Assembly (NCBI GenBank): GCA_045654025.1
Contig: JAZOMO010000044.1
Span: 1 to 64,000 of the forward strand
Reading direction: 5' to 3'
From: Scatosoma sp045654025
GTDB lineage: Bacteria; Bacillota; Clostridia; Christensenellales; Borkfalkiaceae
Length of the DNA: 64,000 nucleotides
The translations under genes and the position numbers were made by a program. The notes below the pieces were generated by a model. That model was not told the DNA's origin. It did no database searches and saw only the letters and a program-made list of their open reading frames with translations. This document shows, in pieces, positions 42,597-50,135 of this stretch (position 1 is its first letter; each line of letters opens with the position of its first letter).

Positions 42597-43085
42597 TTAG
42601 GCTTGGACGGAAAGTCGTCGGTCTTCGTCTTTTTCCGTCAAAATCCCCTCTACCTTGTACTTTTTTAAGATAAAGTGGGTCGCCGTGGAAATGACGCCGC
42701 TGAAAGTGGAAATACGCTCGGAAACAAAGCGCGCTACCTTTTGCAAGGAGGCGTCTTCGATGAACACGGCAAGGTCGTATGCGCCGCTCATCAGATACAC
42801 GCCCTTTACCTCAGGGAATGCGGCGATTTGCTTTGCAATTCCGTCAAATCCCTCCACACTCTTGGGGGTGACCTTGACTTCAATCAACGCCTCTACCAGC
42901 GTTTCATCGGTCTTTTCACCGTTGACGATTGCGGCGTATTTTACGATTGCACCAGATTGCTCTAACCCGTCAATGCACGCCTGCACGGCCGCCGTTTCTT
43001 CGCCCAAAGCCGCGGCAATCTGCTTTGCCGTCAATCTTGCATCGCTCTTTAACAAATCTAATACTTCTCTTTCCAAAACTTTCAT
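42597..43085 (-). CDS. Lrp/AsnC family transcriptional regulator
   Basis: 162 residues. An N-terminal winged helix-turn-helix (about 1-60, VLDLLKSDARLTAKQIAAALGEE) is followed by the AsnC ligand-binding domain (VEALIEVKVTP, VKGVYLMSGAYDLAVFIE). These proteins bind DNA as octamers or dimers in response to amino acids. GGAG lies 8 bases before the ATG. The aminotransferase lies 110 bases downstream and is a likely target or operon partner. Confidence 0.9.
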   Translation of the reverse strand: MKVLEREVLDLLKSDARLTAKQIAAALGEETAAVQACIDGLEQSGAIVKYAAIVNGEKTDETLVEALIEVKVTPKSVEGFDGIAKQIAAFPEVKGVYLMSGAYDLAVFIEDASLQKVARFVSERISTFSGVISTATHFILKKYKVEGILTEKDEDRRLSVQA

Positions 43086-43101
43086 ATAATAATCTCCGAA
43101 G

Positions 43102-43356
43102 TTAAAACAAGTTTTCGATAAATAAATGATCGAACGGAATATCCTCTAAAAAGTCGCTTTTCGTAAACTTCACGTGATTGAACTTTGCGAAGTTGAAGAT
43201 ATGCGCCTTGACTAAAACGGGCGTGGGTACATCCAACTGCGTACAAATCTCCGCCATATAGTCAAACAGCGAGGAATACGTCAAAGGCTCTGCCTTTTCG
43301 TACACCGTCTGTTTTTTAATTCTTCCGTCTATCATGACTTTTGCCCAAATTCTCAT
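43102..43356 (-). CDS. Conserved-looking small protein of unknown function with a near-leaderless start
   Basis: 84 residues with strand-helix-strand content (MRIWAKVMIDGRIKKQTVYE...). No domain is recognised. The start has no Shine-Dalgarno site, and the -10 box (43367-43372) lies only 10 bases before the ATG, so the transcript probably begins within a few bases of the start codon. The Lrp gene follows 16 bases after its stop, so it may be first in an operon with the regulator and aminotransferase. Confidence 0.75.
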   Translation of the reverse strand: MRIWAKVMIDGRIKKQTVYEKAEPLTYSSLFDYMAEICTQLDVPTPVLVKAHIFNFAKFNHVKFTKSDFLEDIPFDHLFIENLF

Positions 43357-43366
43357 AATACGCTAT

Positions 43367-43395
43367 ATTATACACAATTTTTTTGCAAAATGCAA
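43367..43395 (-). promoter_or_regulatory. Sigma-A promoter giving a near-leaderless mRNA
   Basis: TTGCAT (43390-43395), 17 bases, TATAAT (43367-43372), minus strand. Transcription should start near 43360, about 4 bases before ATG 43356. Confidence 0.8.
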
Positions 43396-43419
43396 CTTCT
43401 CACGGACGGTTTGCGGGAT

Positions 43420-44568
43420 TTACTTGCCAAACATGATTTTTTCGCTACAGAACATTTTGGAAAGCACCCACATCAGCGTGCCCGCTATGGCAAGATTGAC
43501 CAAAACGGTAATCACCACGTAAAGGGGCTTGGTCGCCATGGAGAACACACCACCCAGCGCCGCCGCGCTGTTCAAAAGGGGAATACAGTAGAAATACCAC
43601 CCGTCCATCGGCAGGAAAGACGTTCCTAGCGCCGCCAACATTACGAGTATCATCACGGGGGAAATCATCGCCGTTGCCTCTTTCACACTCCTCGCCCACG
43701 CGGACAGCATGGACACCAACGCCACCATGACCAGCACGGACGAAAGGACGACACCAAACAGTGAAGCGTACTCTACAAAGCCGTAGCCCAGCATCGAAAG
43801 AGAAATATTCTCTTCCCCTAAAAGCTTTGGCAGCGACAAGACGATACCCGCACAGCTACAAAGCCCGCTAAGAAGCGAAATCGCCGACAGCGAAACGACC
43901 TTGCCTGCGGCAATATACCCACGCTTGACGGGGGTGACCAGCATGGTTGCGAACGTTCCACGCTCCTTTTCGCCTGCGATACTCTCAGGCGCAACCGCCA
44001 CACAACCCGTCATCAGCATCACCAAAATCAACATCGGTCCTATCATGGATACCAGCATTGCGGAAATATCCCCTTCCGTCGCCAAATCCTGAGGCGTCAA
44101 AAGAAAGTTGGGTGCGCCGTATTGCGCTGAACTAAGCACCGCCGTTATCAGCTGCGCCGCCATCGCAGACTCGGTGTCTGCAGAGTTTGTATACAGCTTC
44201 ACCTCGTGCAACGACCCGTCCGCGCCGCCGAGCGTAAAGCCGTCAGGGAATACCAGGTATGCGTCCAACTCGCCGTCGCGCACTTTTTGTTCACCGTCAG
44301 AGAGTTCCGTAGCCGTCACCTGCAACTCAAAATTTCCTACAAGGCTCAACGTTTCCTCCGTCAGCCACTCAGGAGTGTTCACCACGCAAACCTTGTACGT
44401 GTAATCCTCGGACGGAGTCAAGCTTGGTATCAACGTTCCGCCCAAGAAGGAATAGATGATATAGATTAAAATCCCGGGGAAAAAGAGTGCTATTAGCATT
44501 CTCTTGTCATTAAAAAAGCGGGCAAATTCCTTTTTCGCTATCGTCCAAATCACGGCTAATTTTTTCAT
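43420..44568 (-). CDS. ABC transporter permease, NatB-like (ABC-2 type)
   Basis: 382 residues: an N-terminal helix, an extracytoplasmic domain (about 50-170), then five helices in the ABC-2/NatB layout with the family segment SIAGEKERGTFATMLVTPVKR near residue 205. It pairs with the ATPase gene, which overlaps it by 4 bases (ATGA-type coupling). Members export sodium or small molecules; the substrate is not determined by sequence. No terminator was found after its stop at 43420. Confidence 0.9.
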   Translation of the reverse strand: MKKLAVIWTIAKKEFARFFNDKRMLIALFFPGILIYIIYSFLGGTLIPSLTPSEDYTYKVCVVNTPEWLTEETLSLVGNFELQVTATELSDGEQKVRDGELDAYLVFPDGFTLGGADGSLHEVKLYTNSADTESAMAAQLITAVLSSAQYGAPNFLLTPQDLATEGDISAMLVSMIGPMLILVMLMTGCVAVAPESIAGEKERGTFATMLVTPVKRGYIAAGKVVSLSAISLLSGLCSCAGIVLSLPKLLGEENISLSMLGYGFVEYASLFGVVLSSVLVMVALVSMLSAWARSVKEATAMISPVMILVMLAALGTSFLPMDGWYFYCIPLLNSAAALGGVFSMATKPLYVVITVLVNLAIAGTLMWVLSKMFCSEKIMFGK

Positions 44569-45341
44569 ACTTCGCCCCCCTTTACCTGCTGATAAACATC
44601 GAAGAAGACGTCCTCGAGGCTCTTTTCCGCCGTCAGCGTTTTCACCTCTCCCTCTGCCGTCATCCTACCGTCGATGATGATACCGACTCGGTCGCAAATC
44701 TTTTCTACCAAAGAGAAAATATGGGTGGAGAGCAGGATCGTCTTGCCCTGCGATTTGAGTTCCAAAAGGAAGTCGGTGACCACCTTTGCCGTCAGGACGT
44801 CAAGCCCATTCGTGGGTTCGTCAAAGATAATGACGTCGGGGTCGTGCACCAAGGAAATCGCGATGCTAACCTTCTGTTTCATACCCGTGGACAGCTCGCC
44901 TATTTTTGTTTCACAAAAATCCGAAATACCAAAGCGTTCAAACAACATCTTTTTGCGTTGGTCGCGCGTTTCCGCAGAAACCCCTTGCAGTTCGCTGAAA
45001 AAATCAAAGAGGTAGTTCGGGGTAAAGAACTCGTCCGGTCTGAGCTCACTGGTCAAAAACCCGATTTTTGAACGTACCTGCTCAGGCTGGCTAACCACGC
45101 TAAAGCCGTCCAAGGTCGCATCCCCTTCGTCGGGTTTCATTAAGGTGGATAAAATCCGCAGGGTCGTCGTTTTCCCCGCGCCATTCGGGCCAAGCAAGCC
45201 GTAGATTTCCCCACGCTTTACGGAAAAAGAAAGCCCGTCTACCGCAACCCTCGTTTTCCGTTTCGTCTTTTCTATCTGTTGTTGTTTTTTAGAGAGAGTG
45301 AACGTTTTCCTCAAATCGTTCGCCCGCAAAATCATTTCCAA
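44565..45341 (-). CDS. ABC transporter ATPase, NatA-like
   Basis: 258 residues. Walker A GPNGAGKTT, Q-loop region, signature LSTGMKQK, Walker B VIIFDEPTNGLD and switch STHIF are all intact. The start is read as TTG 45341, with AAGGAG 8 bases upstream; the ATG two codons later has poorer spacing. An insert (KKQQQIEKTKRKTRVAV) lengthens the N-terminal loop, as in NatA proteins. It has its own consensus promoter and drives the NatB-like permease. Confidence 0.92.
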   Translation of the reverse strand: MEMILRANDLRKTFTLSKKQQQIEKTKRKTRVAVDGLSFSVKRGEIYGLLGPNGAGKTTTLRILSTLMKPDEGDATLDGFSVVSQPEQVRSKIGFLTSELRPDEFFTPNYLFDFFSELQGVSAETRDQRKKMLFERFGISDFCETKIGELSTGMKQKVSIAISLVHDPDVIIFDEPTNGLDVLTAKVVTDFLLELKSQGKTILLSTHIFSLVEKICDRVGIIIDGRMTAEGEVKTLTAEKSLEDVFFDVYQQVKGGEV

Positions 45342-45372
45342 AGTATTCGCTCCTTACGGTGTTTTCTACGTT

Positions 45373-45401
45373 ATTTTAGCATACTTATCATCTTTTGTCA
45401 A
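45373..45401 (-). promoter_or_regulatory. Sigma-A promoter of the NatA/NatB-like operon
   Basis: TTGACA (45396-45401) and TAAAAT (45373-45378), 17-base spacer, minus strand. Confidence 0.85.
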
Positions 45402-45534
45402 TATGATAAGGTACACCGCCCGTAGAAAAACGCTCTCCCGACCGTAGAGGATACGCTTTCGACAAAAAATAGGGCGGGTCGTCAAAATCTCTGTAAACTC
45501 GCAGGAAAATTTTTGGTATGTTGGAGAAAACCGT

Positions 45535-46329
45535 ATGAAATTTTTGCTTTTTTCCTATAAAAAGCCGCGCCCAACGGCAAGGCTCGCCTTTCGTATCGCC
45601 GCCCTTTCCTTTGCGGTATGCGCGGCAGCGTTGTTCGTTTTGTATTTTGCGTTCACGACACCCTTGCAGGCAACCGCCGCGAAACAACGAAAGTTGCCCA
45701 TCTATTCGGTGGCAAAGCAGGAAAAGCAAATCGCCATCTCCTTTGATTGCGCTTGGGGGGTGGAGTACACGGACAAAATCTTAGACGAACTCGATCGGCA
45801 TAACGTCAAATGCACTTGGTTTGCCGTCGAATTTTGGGTGGAAAAATACCCCGAATACGCCAAAAAAATCGTGGAGAGAGGGCACGAGCTGGGTACGCAC
45901 AGCAAAACCCACCCCTACATGAGTAAACTCTCCAAAACGGAAATGTTAGAGGAGTTAAAATCCTCCTGCGCTGTCATTCAAAAGACGACGGGGGTTGCCC
46001 CTACGCTTTTTCGACCGCCTTATGGCGACTATAACGATCTACTCATCGAAACCTGCGAGGGGCTGAATTTATATCCCATTCAATGGGACGTGGACAGCTT
46101 GGACTGGAAAAACCTTTCCGCAACGGAAATTTCCTTGCGGATTATCAACGGCGCGAAAGCAGGCAGCATCATTCTTTGCCACAACAACGGACTGCACACC
46201 GCAGAGGCTCTGCCGATGATTTTTTCCACTCTGCAAAACAGAGGCTATACTTTCGTCCCTATCGGACAACTGATTTACAAAACGAACTACACCGTCGACC
46301 ACACAGGCAAGCAACACCCTGCGGTTTGA
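45535..46329 (+). CDS. pdaB: Polysaccharide deacetylase, PdaB type
   Basis: 264 residues. An N-terminal signal-anchor helix (about 22-42) is followed by a NodB domain: ISFDCAWG (in place of the common TFDDG), HELGTHSKTHPYM metal histidines near 122-126, and RPPYGDYN. The PdaB branch is known for a sporulation role, keeping spores stable, and its first motif typically has a single Asp as here. The enzyme would act outside the cytoplasmic or forespore membrane on peptidoglycan. GGAG lies 8 bases upstream of the ATG. Two OB-fold genes follow. Confidence 0.9.
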   Translation: MKFLLFSYKKPRPTARLAFRIAALSFAVCAAALFVLYFAFTTPLQATAAKQRKLPIYSVAKQEKQIAISFDCAWGVEYTDKILDELDRHNVKCTWFAVEFWVEKYPEYAKKIVERGHELGTHSKTHPYMSKLSKTEMLEELKSSCAVIQKTTGVAPTLFRPPYGDYNDLLIETCEGLNLYPIQWDVDSLDWKNLSATEISLRIINGAKAGSIILCHNNGLHTAEALPMIFSTLQNRGYTFVPIGQLIYKTNYTVDHTGKQHPAV

Positions 46330-46354
46330 CGGAATAAAATGCGAGGTACTATTT

Positions 46355-47053
46355 ATGAATTACAACTGCGAAAAGAACAACCGAGTGTATTTGACAGGGG
46401 AAATCGTCAGCGACGCAAGCTTCTCCCACGAGGTCTACGGAGAGGGTTTTTACGAATTTTTCGTAAAAGTCCTGCGACTTTCAGGGCAAGCCGATATCCT
46501 GCCCGTCACCGTTTCTGAACGGCTGATTACCTGCGGTGAACTGCAAAAAGGCAAGCGAATTTCCGCCGTCGGACAATTTCGAAGCTACAACAAGCTGGAA
46601 AACGGCAAATCCCGCCTAATGCTGACCGTCTTTTTACGGGAGCTTGTGGACGAAGACCCCGACAAAAACCCAAACAATATCCTGCTGTCCGGGTATATCT
46701 GCAAACCGCCCGTCTATCGAACAACCCCCTTTAATCGGGAAATCGCCGACGTGTTGGTGGCAGTCAACCGCGCCTATAATAAATCGGACTATATCCCCTG
46801 CATCGCGTGGGGCAGAAACGCGCGCTTTGTAAAATCCCTCGCCGTAGGCGATCGTATTGCTGTCGCAGGCAGAATCCAAAGCCGCGAATACCAAAAGAAG
46901 CTGTCCGACACCGACGTCAAGACGATGACCGCTTACGAAGTGTCCGTTTCCAAGCTGGCGGCTTTTGACGACAAAGAAGATTTTGACCTCGAAACGGAAT
47001 TCGCCTTATACTCCGTCCCCGAAGTCGGCGCGGCGTTGGATACAGTGGTATAA
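46355..47053 (+). CDS. Double OB-fold single-strand DNA-binding-like protein
   Basis: 232 residues with two consecutive OB-like halves, each with the SSB/PriB pattern (NNRVYLTGEIV near 8-18 and NNILLSGYICKPPVYRTTP near 107-125, then AWGRNARFVKSLAVGDRIAVAGRI). The second half is closest to canonical SSB. There is no acidic DDDIPF-type tail, so it is probably not the housekeeping SSB. It follows pdaB by 25 bases. A diverged paralogue lies just downstream. Confidence 0.85.
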   Translation: MNYNCEKNNRVYLTGEIVSDASFSHEVYGEGFYEFFVKVLRLSGQADILPVTVSERLITCGELQKGKRISAVGQFRSYNKLENGKSRLMLTVFLRELVDEDPDKNPNNILLSGYICKPPVYRTTPFNREIADVLVAVNRAYNKSDYIPCIAWGRNARFVKSLAVGDRIAVAGRIQSREYQKKLSDTDVKTMTAYEVSVSKLAAFDDKEDFDLETEFALYSVPEVGAALDTVV

Positions 47054-47105
47054 TAATAGCTTATATTTGGCGGCGGCTTGCCGCCTTTTTTCTTTCCTCG
47101 AATGA

Positions 47106-47134
47106 TTGACATCTTAATCAGCATATGGTATAAT
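47106..47134 (+). promoter_or_regulatory. Sigma-A promoter of the second OB-fold gene
   Basis: TTGACA (47106-47111) and TATAAT (47129-47134), 17-base spacer, plus strand. The leader is about 22 bases to ATG 47163. Confidence 0.9.
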
Positions 47135-47162
47135 GATAAAAAATATACGACGGAGAACGGCC

Positions 47163-47765
47163 ATGCAAAACGTTGCGCCTGAAAATTTAATTTTACTCTG
47201 CGGCGAGCTGACGACAGACGGCGCGCCCGTCTGCCTTGACGGCGAGCGCTTTTTGGAATTTTCGATGAAAATCACCCTGCCGACGGGGGTAGATATCCTG
47301 CCCGTGTTAATTGCTGAAACGCAGGTGGACGATACCGTGCAAAAGGGAACAATCCTCTCTCTGACCGGTAAAATCTTCTCTGATGAGGTGGAGGCCGGGG
47401 AAGATTGCTCCCCTCTTTTAAAAGTGCGCGCAGAAGAGGTCTACGCGGGGGAAACGGAAATCACCAGCGGAATATTCCTCACGGGCAACGTCATTAGAAA
47501 ACCCTATTCCTACGTCATCGGCGAGGGGGAACGGGCAGAGTTCTTGCTCTCCGTACACAGTCAAGACGGACGGTTTACCGAAGTGTCCGTTTCCGTAAGC
47601 GATGAAAGCGTCGCCATCGCAAAACGGTTGCAATTAGGGGATACTGTTTCCATTTTAGGGCAGTTGCATTCCTATCAGTATATGGACTTAGGCGAAGGTG
47701 GAGCGGCCACCAAAACCGCCTACGAAGTAGAAATTCTCCGCTTTACGGCAATCCCAGAAATATAA
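47163..47765 (+). CDS. Diverged double OB-fold protein, paralogue of the upstream gene
   Basis: ATG 47163 chosen (GGAG 7 bases upstream, downstream of the promoter); 200 residues. It has the same two-half layout as the preceding protein (ENLILLCGELTTDG and ITSGIFLTGNVIRKPYSY, then VAIAKRLQLGDTVSILGQL) but lacks the aromatic residues that SSBs use to stack DNA bases. Binding of single-stranded nucleic acid is therefore uncertain. It is separately promoted and followed by a terminator. Confidence 0.8.
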   Translation: MQNVAPENLILLCGELTTDGAPVCLDGERFLEFSMKITLPTGVDILPVLIAETQVDDTVQKGTILSLTGKIFSDEVEAGEDCSPLLKVRAEEVYAGETEITSGIFLTGNVIRKPYSYVIGEGERAEFLLSVHSQDGRFTEVSVSVSDESVAIAKRLQLGDTVSILGQLHSYQYMDLGEGGAATKTAYEVEILRFTAIPEI

Positions 47766-47981
47766 GCAATATTTATGTGTTGTATCAATATCTACAGGGC
47801 AGGTATTTGTATACTTTAAAAAGTTTTTTGTTTCCATAAGCTATTATTATATTATACTCTTTCGATAAATTATACCGATCTTCGACAAAAGTCGTGGGTC
47901 GGTTTTTTGTTTTTCCCGTTCTCTTTTTGGGGCAAGCCGCATATAGTAGAATACAGACGAAAACACAAGGAGTTTTAGCTT
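47766..47981 (+). terminator. Intergenic stretch with intrinsic terminator (47874-47908)
   Basis: ACCGA (47874-47878) pairs with TCGGT (47899-47903), and the inner CGAC/GTCG closes an AAAA loop; a T-run follows to 47908. The rest of the gap is AT-rich. CATATAGT at 47940-47947 weakly resembles a sigma-E -10 box of the downstream spoIVFA-like gene, without a clear -35. Confidence 0.7.
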
Positions 47982-49061
47982 ATGGACGAACAAATGGAAT
48001 ACGCAGAAATGTTGGAAATCCCCGTATCTACGATAGAGGTAAAAAAGAAGAGAGGACGCAAACCGAAAAAAACACAGAATTTAAAGGAAGAGGTAATCAG
48101 CAAGGTCAACGAGGATAACAAGATGACGAAAGCAACACACGGACGAAAGCCGTCGGCAAACAAGACCACAACCGTCAATCCTACGGATGCGTCGACCCCT
48201 TCGCACTTCAACACAACAAACACAGAGGAGCCTACTATTACCATGCAAACAAACAATCTGCAGCAAAATCACCCCATCGATGAGGCGTTGCCTTCCCCTG
48301 TAATAGAGGAGAGCATCCCCGTCGCAATCCCCCGAAGAAAAAAGCGTCCTTACTTTGCGCGGATGTTCGGCAAAGAGGCAAACGAATGGGAATACGATAA
48401 TATAGATACCCCCGCGCAAAAAACGTCTTCTAAAAAGCGCCCCGAGGATATTTCCTCCACAGACGAACCCGAAGATAGTTTGCCTATCTATAACTACGGC
48501 TTATATGATGAGGAAGAAAATAGCGCGCAAAAAAGACGAGCAAAACGCAACGCCCTGATTGTTGGCATTGAATTTGCGGCTTGCTTTGCCCTGTGTCTTG
48601 GTATCTTTTTGACCAACGTGTTTATGCCAAACAGCGCAATCAATACCTTCTTCCGTTCGCTCAGCGAAACCAAGCAGACGGATACGCGTACTTATGCGGA
48701 TTTTAAGCTTTCGTCCATTCTCTCTGAGGAAGATGCGGAACTGACCCTCTCCCCTTCGGGGATTTTATCCTTCCAAGAGGCAGGTTGCGTGTACCCTGCC
48801 GTGGATGGAACAGTGGAAACGGTGGTGCAAAATAACGACGGGACTTGGACAATAAAAATTGCCCACTCTGACACTTTCTCGGAGATTGTCAGCGGTCTGT
48901 CCTACGCCGCCTGCTCGGTGGGTAGCGTTGTAAAGAGCAATATCCCCATAGGGTACAGCGACGGGAACGCCGAAGTGCAGGTATCGATGTACGAGGCAGG
49001 GGCGTTGCTCAACTGCTTTATCTTGACGGACAATGGCGAGCTTGTCTGGGCGGAAGAATAA
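47982..49061 (+). CDS. SpoIVFA-like membrane protein with degenerate M23/LytM domain and AT-hook-like N-terminus
   Basis: 359 residues. The N-terminal 185 residues are polar and disordered with an AT-hook-like KKKRGRKPKK (about 22-31) and a second HGRKPSANK. One helix follows (about 191-213), then a C-terminal domain that resembles a LytM/M23 fold (VYPAVDGTVETV...) without the metal-binding HxH. Position directly before the SpoIVFB-like protease and ahead of rplU/rpmA matches SpoIVFA, the partner that holds SpoIVFB inactive in the forespore outer membrane. AAGGAG lies 9 bases upstream of the ATG. Confidence 0.8.
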   Translation: MDEQMEYAEMLEIPVSTIEVKKKRGRKPKKTQNLKEEVISKVNEDNKMTKATHGRKPSANKTTTVNPTDASTPSHFNTTNTEEPTITMQTNNLQQNHPIDEALPSPVIEESIPVAIPRRKKRPYFARMFGKEANEWEYDNIDTPAQKTSSKKRPEDISSTDEPEDSLPIYNYGLYDEEENSAQKRRAKRNALIVGIEFAACFALCLGIFLTNVFMPNSAINTFFRSLSETKQTDTRTYADFKLSSILSEEDAELTLSPSGILSFQEAGCVYPAVDGTVETVVQNNDGTWTIKIAHSDTFSEIVSGLSYAACSVGSVVKSNIPIGYSDGNAEVQVSMYEAGALLNCFILTDNGELVWAEE

Positions 49062-49962
49062 GACGAAAAGCGGCAAACGCCGCTTTTCCTTGTTTTACGG
49101 GCGATTGCGTATCCACCCACTATTCCTGCTGTTAGGCTTGTGGAGTACGCTCGCCGGGGAATTCGCCGTGTTTTTTTGTTCGGTCGTCTGCGCCGTCCTA
49201 CACGAACTCGCCCACGCCGCGCAGGCGGCAAAGCTTGGGTATGCTGCAAAACAGCTATTGCTTATGCCTTACGGAGCGGCAATCCACATAGAGATTGAGG
49301 ACGCCTCTGCAAAAGACGAACTTGCCGTCGCATTAGCCGGCCCCTTGTTTAATCTGTTCATCGCCGCCCTCTTTTTGGCGATGTGGTGGTGCTTTCCGTC
49401 TACCTACCCATACACGGAAACCGCCTTTTACACCTCGCTGTCCTTGGGGCTTTGCAACCTCATTCCTGCGCCGCCTTTGGACGGCGGTAGGGTGCTTTAT
49501 TGCGCTGTTTATTCTCTGTTCGCTAAATACCTGCCCCCTATAAAAGCTAAAAAATGGACGAAAATTGTCTGTAAAATCAGTACTGCTGTCTTTTGCGTAG
49601 TCGGGATTATCCTTTCTATTTTTTCCGCAATCCACGGTGGGTTCAACCTGTCCTTGGCGGTGTTTAGCGCATTTCTTTTGCTTTCTCTTTTTGAAAGGGA
49701 AGAGCCGCAATATTATAAACTGGACTTTTCCGACCGCCGAGCCTTTGAGAGAGGTACGCCCATTTTACACGTTGCCGTCTCCCCACAATGTACGATCAAA
49801 AAAGCGCTCACCTTTCTTTGCGTTGACCGCTATCTCATCTTAGACGTGTACGACGAGCAAGAACGATTTTTAGGGAGTATCACACAAACCCAGCTATCCA
49901 ACTTTTTTCAAAGAAATTACCTTTTTACCCCGATTGCAGAGTATTTTTCCGATTTTTTGTGA
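49033..49962 (+). CDS. spoIVFB: SpoIVFB-like intramembrane metalloprotease (M50)
   Basis: 309 residues. The zinc motif HELAH lies near residue 57, and the third ligand region NLIPAPPLDGGRVL near 155, both in membrane helices, with a C-terminal CBS-like part. SpoIVFB cleaves pro-sigma-K during sporulation. The frame overlaps the upstream gene by 29 bases; the ribosome site before ATG 49033 is weak, and the first about 20 residues are longer than usual, so a start after the hairpin at 49065-49088 is possible. Neighbours spoIVFA-like upstream and rplU/rpmA downstream match Bacillus order. Confidence 0.88.
   Translation: MASLSGRKNKTKSGKRRFSLFYGRLRIHPLFLLLGLWSTLAGEFAVFFCSVVCAVLHELAHAAQAAKLGYAAKQLLLMPYGAAIHIEIEDASAKDELAVALAGPLFNLFIAALFLAMWWCFPSTYPYTETAFYTSLSLGLCNLIPAPPLDGGRVLYCAVYSLFAKYLPPIKAKKWTKIVCKISTAVFCVVGIILSIFSAIHGGFNLSLAVFSAFLLLSLFEREEPQYYKLDFSDRRAFERGTPILHVAVSPQCTIKKALTFLCVDRYLILDVYDEQERFLGSITQTQLSNFFQRNYLFTPIAEYFSDFL
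49065..49088 (+). promoter_or_regulatory. Strong hairpin at the spoIVFA/spoIVFB junction
   Basis: GAAAAGCGGC (49065-49074) pairs perfectly with GCCGCTTTTC (49079-49088) around AAAC, followed by CTTGTTTT. It begins 4 bases after the spoIVFA-like stop and lies inside the spoIVFB frame if the 49033 start is used. Confidence 0.65.
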
Positions 49963-49992
49963 AAAAGTGGGCGTATTTTTTGCGAAAACCCC

Positions 49993-50021
49993 TTGAATCA
50001 CATGGAAATATATGGTATACT
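49993..50021 (+). promoter_or_regulatory. Sigma-A promoter of rng
   Basis: TTGAAT (49993-49998) and TATACT (50016-50021), 17-base spacer. The leader is about 107 bases to ATG 50136. Confidence 0.75.
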
Positions 50022-50135
50022 GGCTGAGGTTTGTCGCTCTTCACCAGATAAAAGCGGCAAGCTTAAACCCAAAAAGTGCTTGGACGCAGTTCGTTTTACG
50101 CCCCTGCATGCTATAAATGCTTTGGAGCGTGTTTT

